Below are positions 7,745 through 16,316 of a stretch of DNA of 33,685 bases, in pieces. How positions within the stretch are numbered: position 1 is the stretch's first letter; every line of letters starts with the position of its first letter. The translations under genes and the position numbers were made by a program. Source of the DNA: a virus; IMG/VR virus record IMGVR_UViG_3300035180_000820, positions 1-33,685 of that record. One strand, written 5' to 3'. The notes beneath the pieces were generated by a model. That model did not search any database. It was given only the letters and a program-made list of their open reading frames with translations, and was not told the origin of the DNA.

Positions 7745-8677
7745 ATGCCTCAACGCACCAATTCTATGTACGTTGACGGCAATAACCTTGCCTACAGGTT
7801 TGATTCTGCCCTGAACCTGGATTGGCAGGGCCAGCGTGTCGGGGCAATATATGGTATCGTTGGAGCGTTGAGGCAGTGGAGGTCTTCTAGCAGATACGAC
7901 AAGTCCAATATAGTGTTCTTTTGGGACCAAGGCCATGCCAAAGAACGGCTAGAAGTTTTGCCTACATACAAACAGAAAAAGGAACGAACTGAGGCAGAAC
8001 AGGAGGCCATGAAAGACTTCTACCACCAAACAAACGTATTGAGGTCTTTGCTCCCTATGATGGGTTGTTCTTGCGTGTATGGCCCAGGTATGGAATGCGA
8101 TGACTTATTGGCTACGTGGGTAGACGTCACTTGCGCTGCGGACCCTCAGCACGAAGTGATGATTGTCAGTGGGGATAGTGATTATCAACAGCTTGTCAAT
8201 GACAGGGTGTCTATCCTCACGCCTGACAGCCACGTTCTACATGCAGAACAGGTGTTAGAGCGTCACGGCGTGCTACCAGCGTTGATTCCTCAAATGAAAG
8301 CATTGACTGGGGACGGCAGTGACAGCATTCCTGGCATACCTGGAGTTGGCCCTAAGAGGGCATTGGGCTTGCTGATGGATTATCATTCCTTGACAACCTT
8401 AGACAAGACTGGGTTTGCTAAGGAAGTTGAGCAGCTTGATAAGCCAACTAAGAAGTATGCTCAGCTTGTGCTCGACAACTGGAATGTGTACATCAGGAAT
8501 TATATGCTTATCAAGCTGCCTAGTGAATTGGTGAAATTAGACAGGTCTAAGATTGTTAAAGTCAAGCCATGCTTGAACAAGGCAGCAGTCAAGCAGATGT
8601 TTATAAACTTGGGGTTTGCCAGTCTTCTTGCTAGGTTTACTGATTTGTGGGAAAGCATAGAAGACGCTGCCAAATAG
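7745..8677 (+). CDS. 5'-3' exonuclease / flap endonuclease (PIN-H3TH)
   Basis: This 310-residue structure-specific nuclease removes RNA primers and flaps. Acidic metal-binding residues appear in order: YVDGNN at the N-terminus, MECDDL near 115 and VSGDSDYQQL near 140. The helix-3-turn-helix then has the hallmark GDGSDSIPGIPGVGPKRA near 190. It corresponds to the 5'-nuclease domain of bacterial DNA polymerase I, which the phage polymerase at 1520 lacks and which is supplied here as a separate protein, as in T5 and T7. Its stop is followed at once by promoter-like site 2. Confidence 0.92.
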   Translation: MPQRTNSMYVDGNNLAYRFDSALNLDWQGQRVGAIYGIVGALRQWRSSSRYDKSNIVFFWDQGHAKERLEVLPTYKQKKERTEAEQEAMKDFYHQTNVLRSLLPMMGCSCVYGPGMECDDLLATWVDVTCAADPQHEVMIVSGDSDYQQLVNDRVSILTPDSHVLHAEQVLERHGVLPALIPQMKALTGDGSDSIPGIPGVGPKRALGLLMDYHSLTTLDKTGFAKEVEQLDKPTKKYAQLVLDNWNVYIRNYMLIKLPSELVKLDRSKIVKVKPCLNKAAVKQMFINLGFASLLARFTDLWESIEDAAK

Positions 8678-8706
8678 TTAATTTATCTTGCTTCCTGCTG
8701 AATACC
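8678..8706 (+). promoter_or_regulatory. Phage promoter motif, site 2
   Basis: TTAATTTAT, 10 nt, then GCTGAATACC: an exact match to the derived consensus. It starts at the base following the exonuclease stop codon and lies 20 nt before ATG 8727 of the SbcD-like gene. A short CCTC-AAAA-GAGG hairpin lies at the predicted transcript start, next to the ribosome binding site GAGGAGGAG. Confidence 0.72.
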
Positions 8707-8726
8707 TCAAAAGAGGAGGAGACCTG

Positions 8727-9767
8727 ATGAAAACAACTTTAGTCGTAACAGCAGATACTCACGCAGAGAAAGCAAGAGTTGGTTGGGTCGCCTATGCTAT
8801 ATTTGACAAGATTGCTGAAGTGGTAGCTAAGCACAAGGCTGCCCTTCTCATACATGGTGGGGATTGGTTTGATTCTAGGGGCAAGATTCCTACTATGGTG
8901 TTCAACCGGCTGTATAACAAGCTCAAAGAGTTTATAGCCAAAGGCATACCAGTGTACACAGTGGTCGGCAACCATGACTTGGCAGTGTCAGAAGGTGGTG
9001 TTGAGGAGTCCTCATTATATGTACTTGCTGAGGAGCTGTCCAACTTCTTTGTTGGCAGCCCTTCTGAGCCTTTGGTGGTAGAAGTATCGCCAGGGGTGTT
9101 TCTTTATTTGATTGGTTACAGCTCTTCTGTAAACCTCGAGGAGCTTGTTAGAGAGATATCATTGTCTGACCCCAAGGCCATAAACATAGCTGTTCTACAC
9201 CAAGTCACATTGGGCTCAGAATCCTCTACTGGGTATGTGTTTGGGGAAGGCATTGACGCAGAGCTGCTCAGCCACAAGTTCACGTTTTCTATCCTCGGAG
9301 ACATACATAAGCCTCAACTGGTTCTCGACAATGTACTTGTACCTGGAGCACCATATGCTATGGATTTTGGTGATACAGGTGACAGAGGCTGTTGGGTATT
9401 GCATCTTGATACTGCAGATAATTCTGTCAAGCCTGAGTTTGTGCCTCTAGAATCACCTAAGTTTCTCACAATTGATTTTGACACATCTGAAGGGTTGAAC
9501 CAGGCATTGTTTGCAGTCAAACCTGAGAACTTCTACCGATTTAAGTTCCCAGAGAGTCTTTCTGCTGAATTAGGAACAAAGCTCTTGCCTTCCAATGTGT
9601 ATCTAGTGCCGGAAACTACAGAGACAGAGGAGGCCCGTGTTGATTTGAGTCAGCCTCATGTTGATGTAATTGCTGAGTATGTTAACTATGCCTGTACGGA
9701 CCCAGCATTAGACAAAGGGAAACTGATAGATATAGGCCATGCGATACTTGAGGAGGCGGGAGCATGA
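8727..9767 (+). CDS. sbcD: SbcD/Mre11/gp47-type nuclease subunit
   Basis: This 346-residue calcineurin-like phosphoesterase pairs with the following SbcC-like ATPase to process DNA ends. Metal-binding motifs are DTH near residue 10, HGGDWFDSRG near 46, VVGNHDLA near 82, LHQ near 155 and GDIHKP near 188. The start is ATG 8727, with GAGGAGGAG ideally placed; an upstream in-frame TTG at 8688 falls within the promoter-like element and is rejected. The stop overlaps the SbcC start by 4 nt (ATGA). In T4 the equivalent gp46/gp47 pair resects ends for recombination-dependent replication. Confidence 0.9.
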   Translation: MKTTLVVTADTHAEKARVGWVAYAIFDKIAEVVAKHKAALLIHGGDWFDSRGKIPTMVFNRLYNKLKEFIAKGIPVYTVVGNHDLAVSEGGVEESSLYVLAEELSNFFVGSPSEPLVVEVSPGVFLYLIGYSSSVNLEELVREISLSDPKAINIAVLHQVTLGSESSTGYVFGEGIDAELLSHKFTFSILGDIHKPQLVLDNVLVPGAPYAMDFGDTGDRGCWVLHLDTADNSVKPEFVPLESPKFLTIDFDTSEGLNQALFAVKPENFYRFKFPESLSAELGTKLLPSNVYLVPETTETEEARVDLSQPHVDVIAEYVNYACTDPALDKGKLIDIGHAILEEAGA

Positions 9768-11656
9768 ATGTACATGCTGAGAATATCCTGTCCTTTAAGA
9801 CCCTTGATTTTGATTTCTGTAGCCACAGGCTATGCTGTGTGTTTGGCATGGGGCCGACAGGAGGCAGTAACGGTGCAGGCAAGAGCAATTTCTTTGACAT
9901 TCTTAAGCTGGGCTTGTATGGCAAGAACAGTAAAGGGCTTGACAAGGCCAGTGTAATTCGTAAACATTGCAAAGAGGGCAAGATTGTTGTTTGGTGGGAG
10001 CATCAAAGTGAGGAAAGAAGACTGATAAGAACATTTAAGCCTGCAGAATCCCTGACACTAATGGTGAATGGGGTTGACTTGCGCATACCTTCTTTAGCAG
10101 AAGCTCAAAAGAAAGTTGATGAGTGGCTGGGGCATGACTATGAGTTGTTTGAAGCTACAGTCATGTATGCTCAGGAACAAACTGAGTTCTTTGTTAATGC
10201 TGATGAGTCTTCTAAAAAGGGTCTGCTGGAAAAGATATTGGGCTTCCAGCGTTATACTAAAGCTCAGAACGTAGCCAAGCAAAAAGAGAAGGCTCTGGCC
10301 CAAGAGGTTGAGGCAATTAGCACCCAATTGGCTACTTTGTCAGGCCAAACCTTAGCAGCAAAGAACAGCATTGCTCACTTGAAAGAAAGAGCTGCTGTTG
10401 AGGCTGAGGAACGTCAAAGTAAGAAGAAAGAGTTGACTGCTCAGTTACAAGCCATCAAGCTCCACAATACCAAGAATCTAGAAGCTAAGGTTGCTGAGCT
10501 AGACAGTAGGATACTAGCATCTAATGACCTGTCCACTCAGGCTGCACGCTTGATGAGCCAAATTCAAGAGATACAATCTGACATCCGCTTTAATGAACAG
10601 CAGTACAATGCTAGGATGACAGAGAAAAGGACTTTAGAAGCTAAGCTGGCCCAGGCCCTGTCTCTCAAAGACCCTAGGTGTCCTACCTGCAAGAGACCGT
10701 ATGACCCAGAAAGTCTTAAGCAGAGTCAGGACAATATGAGAAATGATATAGCAGCAAAGCAAAAAGAAGCTGATAAATATGCTGCTGACGTAGAAGTGTT
10801 GAACACCCGCAAGAAGGACCTGTATCAGCGGCTGGCGCCCTTGCAAGAAGACCTTGATAAGCTGGACGCTGTTAGAGAGCAGTACCAACTTGCTTGCAGT
10901 TCTTTGGAAAAGTTGAGGATAGAAAATGAGCACAGGCGTTCTGAGTACAAACTTCTGAAGGCCCGGATAGAGGCCCTGGAACAACCGACTACTACAGTTG
11001 AAGAGTTGGAAAGACAAAAGAAGATACTGGTTGATTTGGAGGCCAAAACTAAAGATAAAGAGGCAGAGCAGCAGCAAATAGCTTCTCAGTTGGCCCATGT
11101 TAGGTTCTGGGTGAACGGTTTTGGCAATGCAGGCATTAAGAGCTTGCTGCTAGACACATATGCTGGCTTTATCAACCAGCGCATCAACTACTATTTGTCA
11201 GACATCACTGATGGGGTCATCAGAGCTAAGTTTTCTACTCAAAAACAACTGAAGAGTGGGGAACTTAGAGACAAGATTGAATTCAAGGTTACGATAGACA
11301 ATGAGGAGTTTGATTACAAGGCGTACAGCGGCGGGCAAAAGACAATCATCAATCTGTCAGCAATGCTCGCTTTGAGAGACCTGGCGGCCCAGGAAAGAAC
11401 GCTCATTCCTATCATGATTATGGATGAGACGTTTAGGGAACTTGATGATAGATTCAGCACTGCTGTGCATAGCTTGCTGAAGAGGCTGTCTAGAACTACT
11501 TCCATCTATGTAGTGAGTCATACAGAAGGTCTTAGAGATTGGATTGCTGACTACATAGTGGTGTCTATGAACAAAGAAAGAATCAGTTCTTTGCTGGTGG
11601 ACGGGGCAGCTAAGGAAAAAGTCTCAGCAGCACATGAGGTGGCAGATGAAAACTAG
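9764..11656 (+). CDS. sbcC: SbcC/Rad50/gp46-type SMC-like ATPase
   Basis: This is a 630-residue ATPase subunit. Walker A is GGSNGAGKSNFF near 34-45. Two long coiled-coil arms (roughly 160-300 and 320-440) flank a zinc hook CPTCKRPYD near 306. The ABC signature YSGGQKTIINLSAML is near 521 and Walker B IPIMIMDET near 550, with the catalytic Glu present. At 630 residues it is near T4 gp46 length and shorter than E. coli SbcC. GGAGGCGGGAGC precedes the ATG. The VSHTEGL segment near 588 gives the H-loop histidine. The enzyme should be fully active. Confidence 0.92.
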   Translation: MNVHAENILSFKTLDFDFCSHRLCCVFGMGPTGGSNGAGKSNFFDILKLGLYGKNSKGLDKASVIRKHCKEGKIVVWWEHQSEERRLIRTFKPAESLTLMVNGVDLRIPSLAEAQKKVDEWLGHDYELFEATVMYAQEQTEFFVNADESSKKGLLEKILGFQRYTKAQNVAKQKEKALAQEVEAISTQLATLSGQTLAAKNSIAHLKERAAVEAEERQSKKKELTAQLQAIKLHNTKNLEAKVAELDSRILASNDLSTQAARLMSQIQEIQSDIRFNEQQYNARMTEKRTLEAKLAQALSLKDPRCPTCKRPYDPESLKQSQDNMRNDIAAKQKEADKYAADVEVLNTRKKDLYQRLAPLQEDLDKLDAVREQYQLACSSLEKLRIENEHRRSEYKLLKARIEALEQPTTTVEELERQKKILVDLEAKTKDKEAEQQQIASQLAHVRFWVNGFGNAGIKSLLLDTYAGFINQRINYYLSDITDGVIRAKFSTQKQLKSGELRDKIEFKVTIDNEEFDYKAYSGGQKTIINLSAMLALRDLAAQERTLIPIMIMDETFRELDDRFSTAVHSLLKRLSRTTSIYVVSHTEGLRDWIADYIVVSMNKERISSLLVDGAAKEKVSAAHEVADEN

Positions 11657-12038
11657 GTTAATCCAGCGATACGAGGCCAGGGTAGAGTCAGCGCTTAGGC
11701 AGGCAGAAGGCGCTCGCGTGAAAAAAAGATGGGCTAACCTGAAAGTCTGGCTGAACAGGGCGAGAGACGCAACGGAATGTATTGCTAGACACGAGCAACT
11801 CAGGACTGGCAGGATACGCCCATTTTCCAGCGAGACTCAATACTGGGAATGGCAGGAAGCTAACTGCTGTCGCTGTAAGAAATACACCGGACAGGACGGG
11901 TCGTGTGACATTAATGACGCCATCAGCGACGCGGCGTGTGGCGACGGTACCATTTCGGCTAAGATAGCCAAGCGGATGGGATACGCCAGCGGTCCGGCGT
12001 ATTGCTGGGGCTGCCCGGAAAGGGAAGATGACAAATGA
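11646..12038 (+). CDS. Hypothetical Cys-rich protein, 130 residues
   Basis: The start is taken at ATG 11646, preceded by GAGGTGGCAG; ATG 11634 has no site. The N-terminal half is a basic helix containing RWANLKVWLNRARDATE, which resembles a small W-rich helical family seen several times in the window. The C-terminal half has CCRCKKY, two further Cys (SCDIND, AACGDG) and YCWGC, suggesting a metal-binding fold. Codon use shifts here to more GCG/CGC than in sbcC. It begins a block of small accessory genes. Confidence 0.65.
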   Translation: MKTRLIQRYEARVESALRQAEGARVKKRWANLKVWLNRARDATECIARHEQLRTGRIRPFSSETQYWEWQEANCCRCKKYTGQDGSCDINDAISDAACGDGTISAKIAKRMGYASGPAYCWGCPEREDDK

Positions 12039-12235
12039 CTAAGATTGACTGGAGCATAGAGGCATGTGAGCTAGAGGCTAGGACGACATTGGGAGAGATT
12101 GCCGGATGCCGGTTGGCCGAGGACTGGTGCTCTCTCGCAGTGTTAGCAGCGCATCTGCAAGTCATGGGGCTATCAATAGAAGCGCTGGCGAGGCATAAGG
12201 CAAAAATAAAAGCGATGGCGGTGGCAGATGAATAA
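12035..12235 (+). CDS. Small helical protein of the DW/WA family, 66 residues
   Basis: The function is unknown. The ATG overlaps the previous stop by 4 nt (ATGA). The sequence is fully helical, and AEDWCSLAVLAAHLQVM aligns with the DWxxLxxWAxxL core of its neighbour at 12228 and of the leftward genes at 20908 and 21576. It lacks the second Trp of that core, so it is the most diverged member. Small size, charge and repetition suggest a host-interaction or regulatory accessory protein; no direct evidence exists. Confidence 0.65.
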   Translation: MTKIDWSIEACELEARTTLGEIAGCRLAEDWCSLAVLAAHLQVMGLSIEALARHKAKIKAMAVADE

Positions 12236-12452
12236 TAATATTGATGGTGAAGAGCAATCGCGGGATGCTATGGCAATGCACCTACAGGGCGCGTGGGGAG
12301 CATTGATAACGATTGAGCAACGCTGCAAAGAGAGAGACTGGCGCTCGCTCACTGAATGGGCTGACAGATTGCGAGTAGAGGCGGATATGCTTGCACAGGA
12401 GGCGAAGCGAAAGCAAAAAGTGACGGAGGTGACAGATGACCAAGAAGGTTAA
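12228..12452 (+). CDS. Small helical protein of the DW/WA family, 74 residues
   Basis: The ATG overlaps the previous gene by 8 nt and is preceded by GGTGGCAG, the same leader form as at 11646. The core ERDWRSLTEWADRLRVEADML is the clearest example of the DWxxLxxWAxxLxxxAxxL pattern shared with genes on the opposite strand. The rest is acidic at the N-terminus and Lys-rich at the C-terminus. No enzyme motif is present. Confidence 0.65.
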   Translation: MNNNIDGEEQSRDAMAMHLQGAWGALITIEQRCKERDWRSLTEWADRLRVEADMLAQEAKRKQKVTEVTDDQEG

Positions 12453-12648
12453 GCCGAAGTTACATGAGCGCTGGTGGTGCAAGCTCAAATGGGAGCGGGA
12501 ACGACCGCTTACGCTCTACGAAGTGCTGGACATAACGCCGCGTTCGGTGCTGATTCGCGGCGTGTACGATGCCTATGTTGGTACCAAGCGGTACTTGCGC
12601 CGCGACGTGATTTTCTATGACAAGGCGGAGAAGGGCGAAGCCATATGA
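12436..12648 (+). CDS. Hypothetical basic 70-residue protein
   Basis: The ATG has GGAGGTGACAG directly upstream, a leader also found before 28719 and 29072 on the other strand. The sequence is basic and Trp/Arg-rich (ERWWCKLKWERERP), followed by beta-like segments (SVLIRGVYDAY, RRDVIFYD). This suggests a small beta-barrel or nucleic-acid-binding fold. No family is recognised. It overlaps the previous gene by 17 nt. Confidence 0.65.
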   Translation: MTKKVKPKLHERWWCKLKWERERPLTLYEVLDITPRSVLIRGVYDAYVGTKRYLRRDVIFYDKAEKGEAI

Positions 12649-12669
12649 GAGACACTACGGAGGTGCAAG

Positions 12670-13083
12670 ATGATGTTCCCTGGCTTGCATTGGCCTGGCC
12701 CTGAAGATAAATTGAATAAAGCCAAGAAGGCGAAGACAAGCTTCTTGTGCAAAATTGGCTTGCATGATTGGGAGGTTCTTGACCGAATAGAGCGGCAGCA
12801 ACTTCGGGCGAACATTATAGTTGAGCGTCACTTAGCAAAGTATAGACAAGAACACCCAGGAGATAAGACCCCGAGGCCAGGGGCTGCGTGGGTGTCTGTG
12901 CCTTACGAACAACGACGGTATCTGTATAAGCGTGTGTGCCTACGGTGCCATAAATGCTACGACCAAATAACCCCCATGATTGAGTCTATTGAGTATGCCC
13001 TATCCTACAAAGAGATAAGGCGTAAGACAGCTGAAGAGATATGCGCGCAAGTATCTGCTAGCAATGAGGATGCAACAGGGTAG
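12670..13083 (+). CDS. Hypothetical protein with CxxG-HxW and CxxC metal-site pattern
   Basis: This 137-residue protein starts at ATG 12670 with GGAGGTGCAAG upstream. The segment FLCKIGLHDWEVL followed later by VCLRCHKCYD resembles the C-G-H-W plus C-x2-C layout of small prophage proteins of the DUF1660 type, here split by about 65 residues of charged helix. The likely metal ligands are Cys, His, Cys and Cys. The C-terminus is helical. The biochemical role is unknown; the match to DUF1660 is only by pattern. Confidence 0.6.
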   Translation: MMFPGLHWPGPEDKLNKAKKAKTSFLCKIGLHDWEVLDRIERQQLRANIIVERHLAKYRQEHPGDKTPRPGAAWVSVPYEQRRYLYKRVCLRCHKCYDQITPMIESIEYALSYKEIRRKTAEEICAQVSASNEDATG

Positions 13084-13113
13084 TCATAGAAGACGCTTTG
13101 AAGGGAGGACAAA

Positions 13114-13503
13114 ATGGCAGTAACTCTTACTTGCCCACATTGCGGTTGTAGCCCAAAGTTACCCCCAAACATGCCTAGTGTGATAGTCTGCCCGTATTGC
13201 CACAAACCTCGCGCTAACCCAGATGTACCAGGTGGCAACAAAGCATGGTTGCCAGCACCTGTAGGGGAGCCTATAGGCCAAATTGAGGCAGTCAAGGACG
13301 TTAGTGATGGGCTAGAGCTTACGGTGAAGCTACGACCAGAGTACTTCAAGCAGCTGAGAGTCAAGGACTTAGATGACTTCGTTAGTCATGTTGACAGAAT
13401 GGCGGGTATAGCAAGACAACACATTGGTGAAGAACTTGACAAAGAGAAGGTTGGTGGTACAGCGGTTGGTTGGGGAGAATACGACGGAGGTTTAAGTGAC
13501 TAG
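13114..13503 (+). CDS. Zinc-ribbon protein, 129 residues
   Basis: The ATG has GGGAGGACAAA upstream. The N-terminus carries a classical zinc ribbon: CPHCG near residues 7-11 and CPYCHKP near 29-35. A Pro/Gly-rich linker and a mainly helical acidic region follow (LKDLDDFVSHVDRMAGIARQH-type). Ribbon proteins of this size in phages are often transcription or DNA-associated factors, but nothing here gives a specific role. The next gene starts inside its end, on a GTG. Confidence 0.65.
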   Translation: MAVTLTCPHCGCSPKLPPNMPSVIVCPYCHKPRANPDVPGGNKAWLPAPVGEPIGQIEAVKDVSDGLELTVKLRPEYFKQLRVKDLDDFVSHVDRMAGIARQHIGEELDKEKVGGTAVGWGEYDGGLSD

Positions 13504-13807
13504 AACTATGATTATTGCTCTGAGCATTTTGATGCTTTGTAGCATAGCTGCCCAGGCAGAGTTTGTATATCAAGTCCACTCACGCTCTGAGGCTGCTCTG
13601 GTGGTGTATGTGAGTCATGACATAAGTAACTGTGACAGAGTTGTCTACATTGCTCAGAGTGAGGGCGAGGCTGCTGAGCGCAAGTGTATATGGTACATGG
13701 TTGACTCAAAGGGAGCAGCGACTCTAACAGTGTACTTTACTCACAATCGTAGCGAAGCAGATGAGGTTGTTTACTTCACTAATGACAGGTCTGAGGTTTC
13801 ATGCTAA
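13496..13807 (+). CDS. Secreted 7(1) septoil-knot-like (DUF6150-type) protein
   Basis: This is a 103-residue protein. The GTG at 13496 has GGAGG 6 nt upstream. A signal peptide is evident: MTRTMII, a hydrophobic core and the cleavage-like AQA at about 20. The mature part repeats a short unit of the form SRSEAxLVVYV about four or five times (HSRSEAALVVYV, NRSEADEVVYF, DRSEV), which matches my recollection of the DUF6150 septoil-knot family. It should act outside the cytoplasm, in the envelope or medium; its target is unknown. Free Cys appear at the centre and the end. Confidence 0.7.
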   Translation: MTRTMIIALSILMLCSIAAQAEFVYQVHSRSEAALVVYVSHDISNCDRVVYIAQSEGEAAERKCIWYMVDSKGAATLTVYFTHNRSEADEVVYFTNDRSEVSC

Positions 13808-13851
13808 ACTTTTCGCTGGACAAGTTGAATACCAAGTCCATAGGAGTTACG

Positions 13852-14433
13852 ATGGCGAGCAAGAAAAGCCCAGTAGGGCCACACAAAGGACCGAACTTTG
13901 AAAGGGAGCTTTGCCGGAGGTTTTCCCTGTGGATTTCTAATGGGAAAACTAAGGACATCTTGTGGCGCACCCATGGTTCTGGGGGATTCGCTACTAACTT
14001 GAGGAAGCAGGGCAGAGTTGCCCACTTTCAGGGCGGGGATATTGGTCTCTTAGACCCTCAAAACGCAACTGGCATAGAATTCCTGCAGAACTTCATTGTA
14101 GAAGCCAAGCACCTACAGATGCAGTATTTCTGGCCAGGAGCTGCAGGCTGGCTTATGTTAGAAAAGTTTTGGACAAAGGTTAATAAGGAGGGCGAAGGAA
14201 GAGTTCCTTTGCTTGTAGTGAAGATTAACTTTCAAGAAACGCTGGTGTTCATGCCTACGCCAATTTGGCGAGCACTCCAGGCCATGGGAAACGACAACTG
14301 GAATGGAACCATGTATTTCCCCAACTACAAAGGCAGGGTGGGCTTTGTTACGTTGGACTTCCTGCTGAAGAAATGTGATTATCAAAGTGTTCTAATACTA
14401 GCCAAGCAGCTAGTTGAAAGGAGAAGTCAATGA
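13852..14433 (+). CDS. PD-(D/E)XK nuclease, Holliday-junction-resolvase or restriction-like
   Basis: This is a 193-residue protein from ATG 13852, which has AGGAG 5 nt upstream. An ATG at 13801 would add 17 residues but has no ribosome site, although it would overlap the upstream gene. Candidate catalytic residues are in the expected order: the Glu in FERELCRRF near residue 14, GDIGLLD near 62 and VEAKH near 83 (D...ExK). The GSGG segment before them resembles phage-type resolvase or endonuclease folds. The likely role is branch resolution or end processing during recombination. It overlaps the transglycosylase gene by 4 nt. Confidence 0.65.
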   Translation: MASKKSPVGPHKGPNFERELCRRFSLWISNGKTKDILWRTHGSGGFATNLRKQGRVAHFQGGDIGLLDPQNATGIEFLQNFIVEAKHLQMQYFWPGAAGWLMLEKFWTKVNKEGEGRVPLLVVKINFQETLVFMPTPIWRALQAMGNDNWNGTMYFPNYKGRVGFVTLDFLLKKCDYQSVLILAKQLVERRSQ

Positions 14434-15035
14434 CAAGCCCCTTTAGAAGGCCTGATGGGCATAGGGTGAGTTTGTTGTATGCTGCTATTGTGGCGGCGCT
14501 GGTATGCTCAAATGCTCTGTCTATAATCGTAGCCCTCAGACCAGCTCCTGTGAAGCCCACTGCAGTAGCTGTTCCTGACCCACCACCATTTTGGCCAGAA
14601 CGCAAGAAGCTAGAATCCTATGTTCTAGCCAATTACAATGTGTACCCCAGTTATGTTTCCTATGTCTTTGACGCGGTAGAAAGCAATGCTAAGAAGTACA
14701 AGCTGCCGCCGGTATTTCTTCTTAGTGTTATCAGCGTGGAGTCTAGTTTCGACTTCGGCGCTGTCTCTAACAAGCAGTGTAAGGGTATGATGCAAATCAA
14801 CTACCCTATGTGGGCGTTAGAACTGAAGGCTGCTGGCATAGCAACTTCTGAAAAGCAGTTGTACGACCCCAAGGTTAATATAGAAGCAGGCAGTTATGTC
14901 CTTGCTAAACTGCTCAAACAGTGGAGTGACCCGGAGCTGGTATTGAGCAAGTACCTCGGTTGTAACAACAAGGATTACTCAAACAAAGTGCTCAATACCT
15001 GGGGGGAATACTCTCTCATCTGTACACTCAATTAG
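14430..15035 (+). CDS. SLT-type lytic transglycosylase with N-terminal membrane segment
   Basis: This 201-residue enzyme cleaves peptidoglycan glycan strands. The N-terminus has a basic head (FRRPDGHR), then one hydrophobic span near 14-36 and a Pro-rich spacer, so it is a signal-anchored or exported protein. The catalytic Glu is in SVISVESSFDFGAVS near 104, followed by KGMMQIN and later EAGSYVLAKLL, the usual SLT motifs. AAAGGAG precedes the ATG. It could act in host lysis or, if virion-borne, in entry; no holin is seen beside it. Confidence 0.85.
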   Translation: MTSPFRRPDGHRVSLLYAAIVAALVCSNALSIIVALRPAPVKPTAVAVPDPPPFWPERKKLESYVLANYNVYPSYVSYVFDAVESNAKKYKLPPVFLLSVISVESSFDFGAVSNKQCKGMMQINYPMWALELKAAGIATSEKQLYDPKVNIEAGSYVLAKLLKQWSDPELVLSKYLGCNNKDYSNKVLNTWGEYSLICTLN

Positions 15036-15044
15036 GAGAATCAA

Positions 15045-16316
15045 ATGGATATGGAAAAGTTGAAGGCATTAACTCCTCTAGAGGTGCTTATCTACTGGAT
15101 GAACGAACGCCATAACATCTATTTGAGGAGGCAGGCAGGGCAACCTTGGCCTTGGACCGACGACCCAATTTTGCAGAAGCACAAGTTTGCCAACGTCTTT
15201 AGGGAGTTGGACAAGACCACTAAGTGGATGAGGGAAAACATAACCAACCCCCACATAGACGACCCGCCTGAGCTGATGATATTCAATTGTGCGTTGTTTA
15301 GGATGGTAGGAACAATTGAATACAGCCAGGCAATTGGTGGGTGGCAGGACCACTTTGACCCCGACAAGCTCATAGCAGTAGGGGAACAGCTGCATGCGGC
15401 AGGCAAGCCAGTGTTTACTGCCGCGTATATCGTAAGTGGCACCAATTCTGGCATCGGTAACAAACTCAAATTGGTGATTGAAGAGAACATGATGGCCCTT
15501 TGGCGCAAGCGCAAGGAGCTGGCTCAGATAGCAGCTGACACAAAGCGCATGAGCCAGGTGTTCAAAGCGCTGATTGAGCTGCCAGGATATGGCGGTTCTG
15601 GATTTATGGCGTATGAGCTGGTGACTGACCTACGCTGGACACATGTGTTCGGGCCTGAAGGCCCAACTGACATAATGACTTGGAGTAACCCAGGCCCCGG
15701 AGCTAGGGAGGGATTGAATCTTATTCATAATAGACCACTCAACTTTAGGCTAAGGAACGACCTGCTGCTGGAGGAGATGCAGGAGTTGCTTACTACTTTG
15801 CCTTCTCAGCTGGGCCCACACATTCCTCCATTAGAGCTGAGAGACGTGGAACACTGTTTGTGTGAGCTGTCGAAGTACTGGCGATGCCTACAGGGTCTGG
15901 GGTCTACTAGGTCTTTGTATTATAATCCTGACGTTGGGATGCCAGAACCATTTGCCCCCAAAAAGCACAGGCCAACAACCGTTAAACCAGCAGAAGAAGT
16001 AGTCAATACCAGCTTGCTGAGCCGGATTAAACTGGCTTGGAAGGTTTTGTTGGGGGAAAGCCTCCCTGCTCCGCCAGTTAAACGGGGAAGAAGAGCTAGG
16101 AAGACCGCGTTGCCTGAGCAGGAGTTCCCACAAGCGCAGCCCAATTGTGCGATTGACTTAGAGGATGTGCCCCCAGAACAGCCTGCAGATGAGTTAAAAT
16201 TGACTCCTCAGCCTGCTAAGCCAAAGCGTAGCCACCACAAGAAGAAAGACCCTAATGCCCCCCCAAGACGTCGGGGCAGGCCACCTAAGCACCGGCCTCC
16301 AGAAGGGTTGGTGTGA
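15045..16316 (+). CDS. DNA base-hypermodification protein (HMUDK-helical / aGPT-Pplase1-like) with AT-hook tail
   Basis: This is a 423-residue protein. The N-terminal signature WMNERHNIYLRRQ, then PWPWTDDPIL and FANVFRELDKTTKWM (residues 16-65), is the pattern I recall for the family first called alpha-glutamyl/putrescinyl thymine pyrophosphorylase clade 1, later tied to 5-hmdU DNA kinase (helical domain). Residues to about 300 match the leftward gene at 19290, including AYELVTDLRWTH, DIMTW and NPGPGAREGL. From about 310 a basic low-complexity tail follows, ending RRRGRPPKHRPP, an AT-hook, so it probably binds AT-rich DNA. It has no P-loop; the kinase function may come from 4114-4692. RBS TTAGGAG. 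Confidence 0.75.
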   Translation: MDMEKLKALTPLEVLIYWMNERHNIYLRRQAGQPWPWTDDPILQKHKFANVFRELDKTTKWMRENITNPHIDDPPELMIFNCALFRMVGTIEYSQAIGGWQDHFDPDKLIAVGEQLHAAGKPVFTAAYIVSGTNSGIGNKLKLVIEENMMALWRKRKELAQIAADTKRMSQVFKALIELPGYGGSGFMAYELVTDLRWTHVFGPEGPTDIMTWSNPGPGAREGLNLIHNRPLNFRLRNDLLLEEMQELLTTLPSQLGPHIPPLELRDVEHCLCELSKYWRCLQGLGSTRSLYYNPDVGMPEPFAPKKHRPTTVKPAEEVVNTSLLSRIKLAWKVLLGESLPAPPVKRGRRARKTALPEQEFPQAQPNCAIDLEDVPPEQPADELKLTPQPAKPKRSHHKKKDPNAPPRRRGRPPKHRPPEGLV

